Shown in pieces: positions 27,892 through 36,231 of a stretch of 64,000 nucleotides of DNA. Both the position numbers and the translations under genes were made by a program. The stretch spans positions 2,859,403 through 2,923,402 of the forward strand of contig NZ_KB235896.1 of the NCBI RefSeq assembly GCF_000332135.1, given 5' to 3'. The notes beneath the pieces were generated by a model that did not search any database, was not told the origin of the DNA, and worked only from the letters and a program-made list of their open reading frames with translations. The number at the start of each line of letters is the position of its first letter. Position 1 is the first letter of the stretch. The DNA comes from Anabaena sp. PCC 7108 (GTDB taxonomy: Bacteria; Cyanobacteriota; Cyanobacteriia; Cyanobacteriales; Nostocaceae).

Positions 27892-28875
27892 TTATTTTTT
27901 CAAAGAAACTGACCGTAGTTTATCAAGATAGTGAGTATTTAACGAACGTTGGCGATAAATTTCATAAAGCGCCATACCTGCTGCGACCGATGCATTTAGG
28001 CTAGGAGTCTTACCCTGTAAGGGTATTGATACTAAAACATCACAACCACGTTGTGTCAACATACTCAGACCTTCGCCCTCAGCACCAATTACCAAAACAC
28101 TAGGTCCACTGAATGTTACTGTATGTAAAGGTTCGCTACCGGCCGCAGCAGTTCCATAAATCCAAAACCCAGCTTCTTTAAGTTGTTCTAACGCACGGCT
28201 GAGGTTAACAACTCTGGACACGGAAAAGTTTTCTAAAGCACCTGCTGCCACTTTCACCACAGTGGAAGTGATCCCGGAAGCCCTTCTTTGGGGAATCACT
28301 AATCCTTGAGCGCCTATGGCTTCGGCTGTACGAATAATTGCACCCAAGTTGTGTGGATCAGTGATACCATCTGCCACAACAATTACAGGGTCAGAGACAG
28401 ATTTTGTTTGTTCAATTAGATCTTCTATTTCTATGTAGGCGTAAGGAGCTATTTGGGCTGCTATACCTTGGTGATTAGCTCCGTCAGTGATTTGGTCTAA
28501 CCGCTTAGGCTCAACTTCATCAATAACTGAGCCATTTTCTTTAGCTTGCAGGATCAAATGATGGAAACGATGGTCGTAGCGAAGGCGAGTAGTAATCCAG
28601 ATGCGATTGAGATTACGCTGACTTTCCAATGCACTCAATACTGGATGACGACCGTAGATGAGATCATTATCCTTATCTTGATCTTCTGCGGGTTTAATGA
28701 CTGGAGAGGGTTGGGAGATGTGATGAGATATGCGGGGTTTACCAGAGATGGGTTTGCTTTCTCCCTTGGCTTGATGACGAGTAGGATTAGCAATGACGCG
28801 TTTACCCTTAATCTTGATGGGTTGTCCACGTTTGGGTTCACTAGCAGTATTAATTTTTCTTGGTTGATTTGTCAT
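27892..28875 (-). CDS. rlmB: 23S rRNA 2'-O-methyltransferase (RlmB/TrmH family)
   Basis: A 327-residue SpoU-family enzyme that methylates the ribose of G2251 (E. coli numbering) in the peptidyl-transferase P loop. A basic, Pro-rich N-terminal extension of about 70 residues precedes the substrate-recognition domain [24 protein letters not shown]. The knotted SAM domain carries the three SpoU motifs: [42 protein letters not shown] and [22 protein letters not shown]. The N-terminal extension is longer than in E. coli and usual for cyanobacteria. The Mini-III gene lies upstream on the same strand with 98 bp between; this pair is common near each other and both act on rRNA. Confidence 0.94.
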   Translation of the reverse strand: MTNQPRKINTASEPKRGQPIKIKGKRVIANPTRHQAKGESKPISGKPRISHHISQPSPVIKPAEDQDKDNDLIYGRHPVLSALESQRNLNRIWITTRLRYDHRFHHLILQAKENGSVIDEVEPKRLDQITDGANHQGIAAQIAPYAYIEIEDLIEQTKSVSDPVIVVADGITDPHNLGAIIRTAEAIGAQGLVIPQRRASGITSTVVKVAAGALENFSVSRVVNLSRALEQLKEAGFWIYGTAAAGSEPLHTVTFSGPSVLVIGAEGEGLSMLTQRGCDVLVSIPLQGKTPSLNASVAAGMALYEIYRQRSLNTHYLDKLRSVSLKK

Positions 28876-28973
28876 GGAAGTATTTGGGTGTGAATAAATT
28901 GGTGAGCATCACGATGATCTCAATTTAATGAAACATTACGACAGATTTTCCTACCACCAGGTGTAGCTACTGA

Positions 28974-29564
28974 CTATCTCTCTAGATGGAGTTTTTGTAA
29001 TAGTTCCGTTAAACGGGGATAATCTGTGAGATATAAATAGCCAACTAAAGTTTCTAGACTAGTTGCTTGTTGATAAATTTCGGGATTAAGTCGCTTGGGA
29101 CGGCTTGTAACAGCGTTGCGACCTCTTCGGACAATTTCTAACTCGTTGCTCCTCAAATAAGGAGTCAGCGATCGCAAATGTAGCGCTTGTGTTTCTGCTC
29201 TGACCTGCGCCACTACTGAGCGATGGTAAATTTCTGACCGCTGCTGTGGCCATAGGTAATACATCCTAACATAAAGTTCGTAAATTGCATCCCCCAAGTA
29301 AGCCAAAGCCGAAGGAGAAACCTGTTTAATTTGTGCTGGGGATATTTGCTGGGGTAATTCTGCTGGGTTTACCAACAATGTAGTTTTATCTGAGGAATCT
29401 TGTATGGTAGATTCATCTTCTTGATCTAATGGCTGTTCCTCCTGTGAGTTCACAAGTTCATCATTCCTTGACTCAAATATATTAGCTGGATTATTTTCGC
29501 CCACATTTTTACTGCGGCAATTATCAGTTATTGACTGACTTGGGATATTTAACACTAGTAACAA
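28974..29564 (-). CDS. mrnC: Mini-ribonuclease III
   Basis: A ribonuclease III catalytic domain without an RNA-binding domain, as in Mini-III, which matures 23S rRNA ends in other bacteria. The signature ALAYLGDAIYELYVRMYYL is at residues 87-105, followed by QRSEIYHRSVVAQVRAETQALHL and RRGRNAVTSRPKRLNPEIYQQATSLETLVGYLYL. The 80-residue N-terminal part is acidic and unstructured. The outermost start is a TTG at 29564; a GTG at 29453 with AAGGA about 10 bases upstream gives a 159-residue protein closer to family length and is a good alternative. It precedes rlmB on the same strand. Confidence 0.9.
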   Translation of the reverse strand: MLLVLNIPSQSITDNCRSKNVGENNPANIFESRNDELVNSQEEQPLDQEDESTIQDSSDKTTLLVNPAELPQQISPAQIKQVSPSALAYLGDAIYELYVRMYYLWPQQRSEIYHRSVVAQVRAETQALHLRSLTPYLRSNELEIVRRGRNAVTSRPKRLNPEIYQQATSLETLVGYLYLTDYPRLTELLQKLHLER

Positions 29565-30006
29565 TTAATTACTAAATCTTTGTTTATTGTTAGCGATTGG
29601 CAGGTGATATTTAGAGGTATTTGGACACAAAAACTTTTCAAAGTACTTAGCGTAGTTTACGAATTACCCGTCATTATTCAAACCTAGTATGCCAATGCTA
29701 TAATTCTACTGGGATAACTAGTATAAATCTTAGATTGCACTTTCAAACACATAAGTTGGCAAGATATGGAATTCTTATTTGATTTTTGTTGGCGTAGAGC
29801 TTTACTTTATCTAAACAAGGGCTACACTACTCAAGCTATCAGTAATCAAACCTAATCCTTTATAGCAGCTCATATAATTTTTGGGCTTTGCATAATTGCG
29901 GGATGATTTGAGAATCTGCATCAATATATAATCACCGCGTCTGGAGTGTCTCCGCGTCCCCGCGTCAGCCTCAATCATCCCCTTATTCAGCAACACCAAT
30001 TTTTGT

Positions 30007-30034
30007 ACCTCTCTCACAAGGAGAGAGGTTTTTT
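30007..30034 (+). terminator. Orphan intrinsic terminator
   Basis: Perfect 9-bp stem ACCTCTCTC/GAGAGAGGT with a 5-base loop and six T's, in plus orientation. The nearest upstream gene is on the opposite strand, so it suggests a small non-coding transcript or a stray terminator. Confidence 0.75.
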
Positions 30035-30045
30035 GCCCAACTGTT

Positions 30046-30080
30046 AAAAATTAAGCTATCCGATTTTGTATCTGGATAGC
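30046..30080 (-). terminator. Terminator of the STAS gene
   Basis: On the minus strand, GCTATCC and GGATAGC form a 7-bp stem with a 12-base loop, followed by TTAATTTTT, just 14 bp after the STAS stop codon. Confidence 0.65.
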
Positions 30081-30093
30081 CCAAGTCAAGCAA

Positions 30094-30438
30094 TCAAGAT
30101 GACTTGATATTTTCTAAAGCCGCATCAACCGTAGGTTGAAGGGAGAGAAATTTCTCTAAGCGAACAAGCTTGACTGTTTGAGTTACACGCGCATTGGTGA
30201 CAATTTGCAAAGTGCCTGTGGCGGTTTGAGCTTGCTTGGCCAACTGTACCAGCGCACCTAAACCAGAGCTATCAACAAAGTCAATTTGTGAGAGATCCAG
30301 AATGATGTGCTTTGGACCTTCGTCAATCTTACCACCCAATACCTTGCGAAATGTCGGCTCAGAAAAAGCGTCTAACAAACCTGTGAGGCGGAATAGCTGA
30401 CAGTTATCCCGGGCTTCGCGAGTGCCTCTCAGGCTCAC
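30094..30438 (-). CDS. STAS-domain anti-sigma-factor antagonist
   Basis: A single STAS domain of about 114 residues: FRLTGLLDAFSEPTFRKVLG, HIILDLSQIDFVDSSGLGALVQLAKQA with the phosphorylatable Ser in DSSGL, and VTQTVKLVRLEKFLSLQPTV. Proteins of this type bind anti-sigma-like kinases and are controlled by Ser phosphorylation. The annotated start GTG 30438 has no Shine-Dalgarno close by, but a strong GGAGGGA lies at 30466-30472 and is followed in frame by ATT ATT (30460-30465); no ATG, GTG or TTG lies between the upstream stop and GTG 30438. Translation may therefore begin at a rare ATT codon, adding about eight residues. Partner kinase genes are not adjacent. Confidence 0.9.
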   Translation of the reverse strand: MSLRGTREARDNCQLFRLTGLLDAFSEPTFRKVLGGKIDEGPKHIILDLSQIDFVDSSGLGALVQLAKQAQTATGTLQIVTNARVTQTVKLVRLEKFLSLQPTVDAALENIKSS

Positions 30439-30539
30439 GGTTAGATTTAGTGGTTCAGCAATAATTCCCTCCTCGTCCTTTTGACTGAAAGTAAACGCTC
30501 AAGTATAGATGGTTTTGGCGTAAATTGTCTAGTTTGGGG

Positions 30540-30580
30540 ATTCGATTTTGGATTTTGGATTTTGGATTTTAGATTTCGGA
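30540..30580. repeat. GATTTTG heptamer repeat
   Basis: About five imperfect tandem GATTTTG/GATTTTA units in the gap between carA and the STAS gene. The same word recurs at 43506-43530 and 45860-45905. Confidence 0.85.
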
Positions 30581-30683
30581 TTTGGGATGTTAATTAACTC
30601 CCATCTCAAATCTAAACTCTAAACTCTAAAATTTATCTCTTCCTCTAGTGACCCATTCAGACATTTTTTTATTTTTACTTCAC

Positions 30684-31835
30684 CTAAGCGATCGCTGCTT
30701 GGCGTGCTGTTTGCATTTCTAGCACAAATTGTGCAAATAAGTAATCAGCATCGTGAGGACCCGGACTAGCCTCTGGGTGATATTGTACGGAAAATACAGG
30801 TAGAGACTTGTGACGTACCCCAGCTACTGTGCGATCGTTTAAGTTCAGGTGACTAACCTCTACAACTGCTGATGGTAACGAATCCGGATCAATAGCAAAA
30901 CTGTGGTTTTGGCTAGTAATTTCGACTCGTTGCTGTAAACCAGCCGGCTGATTTAAACCACGATGCCCAAATTTTAGTTTAAAGGTTTCTGCTCCTAAAG
31001 CATGACCCAAAATTTGGTGTCCCATACAAATACCAAACATGGGTTTTTCACTTGCTAGTAGCGCTTTAGCCGTGCTAATACCTGCTGTGACTGCGGCAGG
31101 ATCGCCAGGACCGTTGGAGAGAAAAATACCATCTGGATTGTAGTTGAGGATTTCTTCACAAGATGTATCGGCAGGAACAACTATCACCCGACAACCATAA
31201 CTGGCTAAACGGCGCAAGATATTACGTTTAACACCAAAATCTAAGGCGACAACGGTGAAGGTTTCCCCAATTTTAGCCACAGCCTCTGAGTTGAATTCCC
31301 ATGCAGCAGTTGTTGACTCTGACCATTCATAAACATTTTGTGTGGTGACTTGCTGTACCAAATTAAGTCCTGTCATATTGGGAGCAGCTTGCACCAGTTC
31401 CAACAATTCTGATTCATCTAAAATGGATGTAGAAATGCCACCATTCATAGCGCCAAACATCCGAATTTTGCGAGTCAGGGCGCGGGTATCAATGCCGTAG
31501 ATAGCGGGGACTTGATGTTTTTTCAGGTAGTCAGGTAGGGATTGTGTGAAGCGCCAATTACTCGGTTTATGACAGATATTGCGAGCGATCGCACCTTGCA
31601 CTTGAGGTCTAGCTGATTCCTCATCTTCAGGATTGACCCCAGTGTTGCCTAATTCAGGATAAGTAAAAATAACAATTTGACCAGTGTAACTCGGATCGGT
31701 TAACACTTCTTGATATCCGGTCATGCCAGTGTTAAAGACCACTTCACCGATAGCGGTTCCCGTAGCACCGAAAGACCAACCGTGATAAGCAGTGCCATCT
31801 GCTAAGACAAGTAGAGCGGGTATTGCATCAGACAT
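30684..31835 (-). CDS. carA: Carbamoyl-phosphate synthase small subunit
   Basis: A 383-residue glutaminase subunit that releases ammonia from glutamine for CarB, feeding pyrimidine and arginine (and cyanophycin) synthesis. The amidotransferase triad is visible: Cys270 in [15 protein letters not shown], His353 and Glu355 in [10 protein letters not shown]. The N-terminal domain has [33 protein letters not shown], also typical. Length and frame are normal. carB is not in the window, as in most cyanobacteria where the two genes are separate. The start ATG 31835 is followed closely by conserved residues. Confidence 0.98.
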   Translation of the reverse strand: MSDAIPALLVLADGTAYHGWSFGATGTAIGEVVFNTGMTGYQEVLTDPSYTGQIVIFTYPELGNTGVNPEDEESARPQVQGAIARNICHKPSNWRFTQSLPDYLKKHQVPAIYGIDTRALTRKIRMFGAMNGGISTSILDESELLELVQAAPNMTGLNLVQQVTTQNVYEWSESTTAAWEFNSEAVAKIGETFTVVALDFGVKRNILRRLASYGCRVIVVPADTSCEEILNYNPDGIFLSNGPGDPAAVTAGISTAKALLASEKPMFGICMGHQILGHALGAETFKLKFGHRGLNQPAGLQQRVEITSQNHSFAIDPDSLPSAVVEVSHLNLNDRTVAGVRHKSLPVFSVQYHPEASPGPHDADYLFAQFVLEMQTARQAAIA

Positions 31836-31937
31836 AGGTAATAGGTGATTAGTAATTGGAGCTAGAAGAGGGTTTTCTCTCTTCCATAATTTAAATTTAG
31901 TTCTTTATAAGACTACAAAAGTATATTTTCTCATGGT

Positions 31938-32342
31938 TTATTCTGGTGGATACTCTACATCTACAATATTCATTTCTATAATTGCAAGTTGCTCTTTCAA
32001 CTCCTGATCACTAGGTCTTTTAGGGTATTCTTCGTGCGTATAAACCCATACAGGATAAACAGAGCAAGAAGCTTGATGAACAACATACATAAATCGGCCT
32101 CTACGAGAAGCACCTTGAAGTTCCGGCATAGAAAACCGAATTTTTCTAAATTCAAAATCTGGTTTGTAAGCACCTTTAGGAAAATTCTCGCTATCTGAAT
32201 CATCAAAAAAGGGATCTTGGGCAAGGGTATCTATATAGGTCTTTATCAAAACCTCAAATGAATCTCTAGCTCTTTTGTTTTTTTTGTAGTGACTTTTAAC
32301 AAGCCTAACAAGACTAAGCTTAAACTTCGGCAATGGCCTCAT
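31938..32342 (-). CDS. RelE/ParE-like toxin candidate
   Basis: A 134-residue basic protein when started at ATG 32342; an upstream GTG 32366 would add eight residues. The C-terminal part GRFMYVVHQASCSVYPVWVYTHEEYPKRPSDQELKEQL resembles the beta-strand core and end of RelE/HigB-like RNases, preceded by a helical KLSLVRLVKSHYKKNKRARDSFEVLI. The match is loose: I see no canonical RelE catalytic triad. It overlaps the upstream, acidic 160-residue gene by 23 bp, the tight coupling usual for toxin-antitoxin pairs, although a toxin is more often the second gene as here. It could also be an unrelated small cyanobacterial protein. Confidence 0.55.
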   Translation of the reverse strand: MRPLPKFKLSLVRLVKSHYKKNKRARDSFEVLIKTYIDTLAQDPFFDDSDSENFPKGAYKPDFEFRKIRFSMPELQGASRRGRFMYVVHQASCSVYPVWVYTHEEYPKRPSDQELKEQLAIIEMNIVDVEYPPE

Positions 32343-32802
32343 CGAATATATTTCGCAACCAGGCACTACTATCCTCCGGCTTTACTTCTGGAATACGTTC
32401 GTAATTTAAACGCAATTCCTCTAAAGTATCAGATAAAACTGCCTGATATTCGGGATCATCTTGCTCAATACAATCAAGAATTGTATCAACTAAGAAATCA
32501 ATAGCATCAACACAAGCATCAAAAGATTCTCTTTGGGAGCTAAGATTCAAAAAAAGCAAATAAATTTTTGATTTGAGGATTTCCAAAAACCCTGTAGATC
32601 CCTGCGTTGGTTCAATGAAAGAGTAGGCAAAATCTCTTAAGTAATCACGTTGTTCAAAAGAAAAATTGCTCCACTCAGTCTTGATCTCTCTAGATGCTTT
32701 TTTTAAACGTGAAGCAAGCTCATCAAATTTGGCAGCAGAACTCACTTTATTGCCCCGAACTTGATAAATTTGATCGAAATCAATTAAAACTGCACTAGAC
32801 AC
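32320..32802 (-). CDS. Acidic partner (antitoxin-like) of the following gene
   Basis: A 160-residue acidic, mainly helical protein that I do not recognise as a named family. It begins MSSAVLIDFDQIYQVRGNK, a pattern seen in small cyanobacterial antitoxin-like proteins, and ends DSSAWLRNIFDEAIAEV. Its stop lies 23 bp inside the next gene, implying translational coupling. It has no DNA-binding helix-turn-helix that I can identify. A tandem pair of CTAGACATAA words lies about 90 bp upstream and could be an operator. The pairing with a RelE-like basic protein is the main support for an antitoxin role. Confidence 0.6.
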   Translation of the reverse strand: MSSAVLIDFDQIYQVRGNKVSSAAKFDELASRLKKASREIKTEWSNFSFEQRDYLRDFAYSFIEPTQGSTGFLEILKSKIYLLFLNLSSQRESFDACVDAIDFLVDTILDCIEQDDPEYQAVLSDTLEELRLNYERIPEVKPEDSSAWLRNIFDEAIAEV

Positions 32803-33112
32803 AGGTAATACCTCTACTTATATATAAATGACAACCTTAAATACCTTTCTAGAGAATATGACTCTCCACGGGTAATATCTGGTAATGCTAGACATAACTA
32901 GACATAAATATTTATATATTCATCAGAAAGTAATAAACTTCCTGTAATTAGTATACAATTCTTTACAAAAAACAACAATATATGTGTATACAAAAATACA
33001 AAAAATTCTTATTGAAAATCTTGGTTTGAAAATGATTAAACCTAAACCATCTTTAATTCGGTGGGGGCGCTACACTTGGATAGAGCCAGGGCGGTTAAAC
33101 CCAAAAGTGATT
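32803..33112. other. 310-bp divergent control region
   Basis: It separates the antitoxin-like gene (minus) from the aspartic protease (plus). The tandem repeat CTAGACATAA lies at 32888-32897 and 32898-32907, followed by very AT-rich TATTTATATATT. A 21-codon plus-strand extension from 32984 into the protease frame exists but lacks a Shine-Dalgarno. No other gene is seen. Confidence 0.5.
32888..32907. repeat. Two tandem CTAGACATAA words
   Basis: Two exact 10-bp direct repeats, one helical turn apart, upstream of the toxin-antitoxin-like pair. Spacing suggests a possible repressor operator. Confidence 0.7.
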
Positions 33113-34174
33113 ATGCTTAAGCCTTTTTTATCCTGCACAGCCCTAATGATTCTCTTCAGTAGTCTAGCGGTTTTGACTGTTGCCTGTAGTGAAGATCAAC
33201 AGACAACGACGACTGGTAGTCAACAACAATCTGTGCCTAATGGTAATCTGGCAGCAATACAGCCGCCGGCGAAGAAGCCAGACTCACTACCAGCCAACCT
33301 AAAATCACAGCCATTAGCACCGTCGGAAATTAATCCCAATACTTTAGAGTCGGCGCTGGACAAAGCTACCAGTGGTTTGACTATCAGTCAATCGGCTCAA
33401 TCAACGGATGATTGGAATTTGGTAGCGAGTCAGTTTGAGGATGCGATCGCTCTCATGGGACAGGTCCGCCGAGACAGCCCTAATTTTCCTTTTGCTCAAA
33501 GAAAAATCGTCGAATATAAGCGTCAAATTAAGTTAGCACAGCAGAAAGCTCGCCCCAGCAGTTTCCCATCTCCAAGTCCTCAACCCCAAAGAGTTGTTGT
33601 TTTTGTTCCCCAGGCAAAACCAAAAATACCAAGTTACTCAAGTATTTCTTCTCCTAAACAAAAACCACAATTACCACCACCACAGCCTGTTTTCCCCTCA
33701 TCAGAAATCTCCAGCCAAAATCATGAGGTATTCACAGCACCAATTAAGCGGAGAATTGGTGGCACGCCTATTGTAGAAGTGACTTTCAATGGTAGACAGC
33801 GATTTGAGATGATTGTGGATACGGGGGCTAGTGGTACTGTGATCACTCAAGAGATTGCAAATGCTTTAGGTGTAGTTCCAGTGGGGAAAGCTAAAGCCAA
33901 TACTGTTAGTTCCAAAGCTGTGGAATTCTCTATTGGCTATCTGGATTCGATGGAAGTTGGCGGAGTGATGGTAAATAAAGTCCCAGTTGCGATCGCTGGT
34001 GCAGAATTAGAAACTGGATTGTTAGGACATGATTTTTTTGGCAACTACGACGTTACTATCAAACGCAATGTTGTCGAATTTCGACCCCAAACCCACTCAG
34101 AAATTAATTCCCCAGGAATTCAACTAACTGTTCCAACTTTGTCCAGGGGCTACCGCTTTGTAAAATTTCCCTAG
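33113..34174 (+). CDS. Lipoprotein with retropepsin-like aspartic protease domain
   Basis: A 353-residue lipoprotein when started at ATG 33113, where a signal peptide with lipobox LTVAC (Cys25) begins; starts at 33032 or 32984 would bury that signal. A helical segment and a Pro/Gln-rich linker ([16 protein letters not shown]) lead to a single retropepsin-like domain of clan [16 protein letters not shown] with catalytic Asp236 (DTGAS), followed by [20 protein letters not shown] and [15 protein letters not shown]. One domain would need to dimerise to be active. It is placed on the outer face of the inner membrane. The 3' end overlaps the convergent trpD gene by 71 bp, which is unusual. Its substrate is unknown. 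Confidence 0.88.
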   Translation: MLKPFLSCTALMILFSSLAVLTVACSEDQQTTTTGSQQQSVPNGNLAAIQPPAKKPDSLPANLKSQPLAPSEINPNTLESALDKATSGLTISQSAQSTDDWNLVASQFEDAIALMGQVRRDSPNFPFAQRKIVEYKRQIKLAQQKARPSSFPSPSPQPQRVVVFVPQAKPKIPSYSSISSPKQKPQLPPPQPVFPSSEISSQNHEVFTAPIKRRIGGTPIVEVTFNGRQRFEMIVDTGASGTVITQEIANALGVVPVGKAKANTVSSKAVEFSIGYLDSMEVGGVMVNKVPVAIAGAELETGLLGHDFFGNYDVTIKRNVVEFRPQTHSEINSPGIQLTVPTLSRGYRFVKFP

Positions 34175-35162
34175 CCAATGTTACACCTTGAGTATGGTTC
34201 AGCAGGGGAACTACACCCGCCACTTGTAATGCTAATGACGCATTCAGCGCTACCGCATCCTGTTGCGCCTGAGTCCCTTTTCCTTGCAGCACTTCCTTGA
34301 GAATTTGGGCATTTTCTGGGACATCTCCACCTTTTAAGGCTGTAATGGGCGCAGGTGTGATTCCTATTTCTTGGGGATTTACAGTTGTTAGCTGCACTTC
34401 ACCATTAGCTAATACTGCTAAGTCTGTGATATCACCTAACCCCGCTTCGTCTAATTTTTCTCGCCCATGCAGTACAATCGCCTTTTGCGTTCCCAACTGG
34501 TTTAAGGTTTGTGCGATCGTTTCTATTAATTTGGGATCAAATACTCCAATGACTTGCCCCGTCGGACGCAAGGGATTTACTAATGGTCCAAGTAAATTAA
34601 ACACTGTTCGTACTTTTAGATTTCTCCGTAATGGTGTAACTGCTTTTAGTGCTGGATGCCAACCAGGGGCAAACAAAAAGGTAATTCCTATTTCTTGGAC
34701 TGCTGCTTGCACTTTCTCACTAGAAGCACCTAAGTTTACTCCCAAAGCTTCTAAAACATCAGCACTTCCAGTTAAACTAGAGGCGGAACGACTACCATGT
34801 TTAGCAACAGGCACACCAGCCGCAGCCGCAACGAAAGCAACTGCTGTGGAAATATTAAACGTTGATGCCCCATCCCCACCTGTCCCACAAGTATCAATAA
34901 GAGGTAGGGGCTGGGTATACCCATCCTTCTTGATAGGTACAGAAGAGAGGGATTTCAATACTTCAGCCATTCCTGTCAACTCTTCCACAGTTACACCTTT
35001 AAAGTGCAGCGCTGTTAAAATTGCTCCTGATAACTCTGGGGGAATCGCTTCATTTATCCATCCTTGCATCAATACTGCGGCTTGAGTACGGGATAATGAT
35101 TGGCGATCTAATAATTGTTGCAGCACAATCGGCCAATTAATAGGAATTGGAGGAGTAGTCAT
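34104..35162 (-). CDS. trpD: Anthranilate phosphoribosyltransferase
   Basis: TrpD transfers phosphoribose from PRPP to anthranilate in tryptophan synthesis. The 352-residue protein shows [54 protein letters not shown] with the glycine-rich PRPP loop, and [25 protein letters not shown] 35162 ([10 protein letters not shown]) is chosen; a GTG at 35177 adds five residues. The last 71 bp overlap the convergent protease gene, so the two transcripts would be antisense to each other. A 262-codon frame on the opposite strand is a shadow. Other trp genes are not adjacent, normal for cyanobacteria. Confidence 0.97.
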   Translation of the reverse strand: MTTPPIPINWPIVLQQLLDRQSLSRTQAAVLMQGWINEAIPPELSGAILTALHFKGVTVEELTGMAEVLKSLSSVPIKKDGYTQPLPLIDTCGTGGDGASTFNISTAVAFVAAAAGVPVAKHGSRSASSLTGSADVLEALGVNLGASSEKVQAAVQEIGITFLFAPGWHPALKAVTPLRRNLKVRTVFNLLGPLVNPLRPTGQVIGVFDPKLIETIAQTLNQLGTQKAIVLHGREKLDEAGLGDITDLAVLANGEVQLTTVNPQEIGITPAPITALKGGDVPENAQILKEVLQGKGTQAQQDAVALNASLALQVAGVVPLLNHTQGVTLAREILQSGSPWTKLEQLVEFLGN

Positions 35163-35336
35163 AGCTTCTGGTTCCACTTGATCGGACTGGGATTTATCCT
35201 ACCGAAAAAATGGCAAAGTATCAAAATAAGTAGTCGGACAAAATTAAATTCATTCATTGAGAGAGGGAACAGGGAACTCTTAACAGGGAACAGAAAAACC
35301 AGTTGTGTAATTAATTCTGTCTCATTACTTATAGCG

Positions 35337-36224
35337 TTAGACATCCAGACTTAATTGCAAAGCTAAATTAGGCAGATTGTTATTTTTTACTATTTTCTTG
35401 ACAGTTTGTTTCACTTGATAGTTGCTAATGAATAACTCTTGACCTTTTTCAGCTTTTTTTTGCTTATAGTTATTCATTCCATACTGCAATTGCCACTCAA
35501 AAATATTTATATTTGCCCCTTGAAAATTTTCGCGGATTTGCGGTGAGTCGTCATAGGTAATTAAATATCGATGATCACATAGTTTTAAATCTTCAGCAAA
35601 TTTTTGATCATCAAATCCCGTATGTAAATCACCATCTTTACCATATAATCTTGATTTTTTGGCAATTAAATAGGGTGGATCTAAAAATATAAATACATTT
35701 TCTCCTTCGGCATTGATCACTTGACTGTAATCTAAATTAGTAATTTTGACATCTTCTGTTAATATGGTTTCTAATTTTTCCAACCGATCTATAGATGAAT
35801 CAGTAAATCTTTTATGAAAAGATTCCCAAGAAAAACCACCAGATTCTATAGTTCCCGAAAAGGTAATTCTGTTAAGAACAAAAAAACGCACGGCTCTTTC
35901 TAAATCTGATAAACTGCTGACATTAACACTTGTTAATTCTGAGAATAGCAATCTACCATCTTGATAAGTTTTTTTAACATAGCGAATTTTAGAAACTAAT
36001 TTAGGTAAATCAGATTGAGCAAAATGCCAAAATAAAAATAACTCACGATTTAAATCGTTAATCCAAATCTTTAAATCAGGGACTTGTTGTTTTAAATAAA
36101 TAAATACGGAACCACCACCCACAAAAGGTTCTCTGAATTCTGAAAAGCTTTCTGGTAAGTATTCAGATATTTGCTTGATTGCTCTTGATTTACCACCGGG
36201 ATAACGGAGAGGACTTTTAATCAT
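35337..36224 (-). CDS. Adenine-specific DNA methyltransferase (D12 class)
   Basis: A 295-residue N6-adenine methyltransferase of the Dam/DpnM alpha class. The start PLRYPGGKSRAIKQI and motif I FREPFVGGGSVFIYL (about residues 30-43) bind SAM, the catalytic motif IV is IFLDPPYLI (DPPY at residues 182-185), and LLFSELTSVN and KITNLDYSQVI match the family. The target is not certain: D12 enzymes include GATC, GATATC and others. It follows the nuclease gene by 7 bp on the same strand, forming a modification-restriction operon, with the nuclease first. The gene is AT-rich compared with trpD. In cyanobacteria solitary Dam-like enzymes also occur, so the pairing with the nuclease is the key evidence for a restriction role. 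Confidence 0.9.
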   Translation of the reverse strand: MIKSPLRYPGGKSRAIKQISEYLPESFSEFREPFVGGGSVFIYLKQQVPDLKIWINDLNRELFLFWHFAQSDLPKLVSKIRYVKKTYQDGRLLFSELTSVNVSSLSDLERAVRFFVLNRITFSGTIESGGFSWESFHKRFTDSSIDRLEKLETILTEDVKITNLDYSQVINAEGENVFIFLDPPYLIAKKSRLYGKDGDLHTGFDDQKFAEDLKLCDHRYLITYDDSPQIRENFQGANINIFEWQLQYGMNNYKQKKAEKGQELFISNYQVKQTVKKIVKNNNLPNLALQLSLDV

Positions 36225-36231
36225 AACAAAA

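Larger units (their letters stand above)
29565..30093. other. 529-bp gap with a plus-strand terminator
   Basis: No protein gene is convincing. The stretch holds a -10-like TATAAT (29699-29704), a low-complexity GTCTCCGCGTCCCCGCGTC word at about 29947-29966, a strong terminator-type hairpin on the plus strand at 30007-30034, and the minus-strand terminator of the STAS gene. Both flanking genes are on the minus strand, so the plus-strand terminator has no coding gene to serve. Confidence 0.6.

Noticed and set aside
29766..29855. 29-codon plus-strand frame upstream of the orphan terminator
   Set aside because: It has no Shine-Dalgarno and no recognisable features; I prefer a possible non-coding RNA.
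29811..30017. 68-codon minus-strand frame
   Set aside because: It covers the repeat word and terminator stem, has no Shine-Dalgarno and no protein-like pattern.
34297..35085. 262-codon plus-strand open frame
   Set aside because: It is entirely antisense to trpD, whose conserved motifs fill the other strand; composition is that of a shadow frame.
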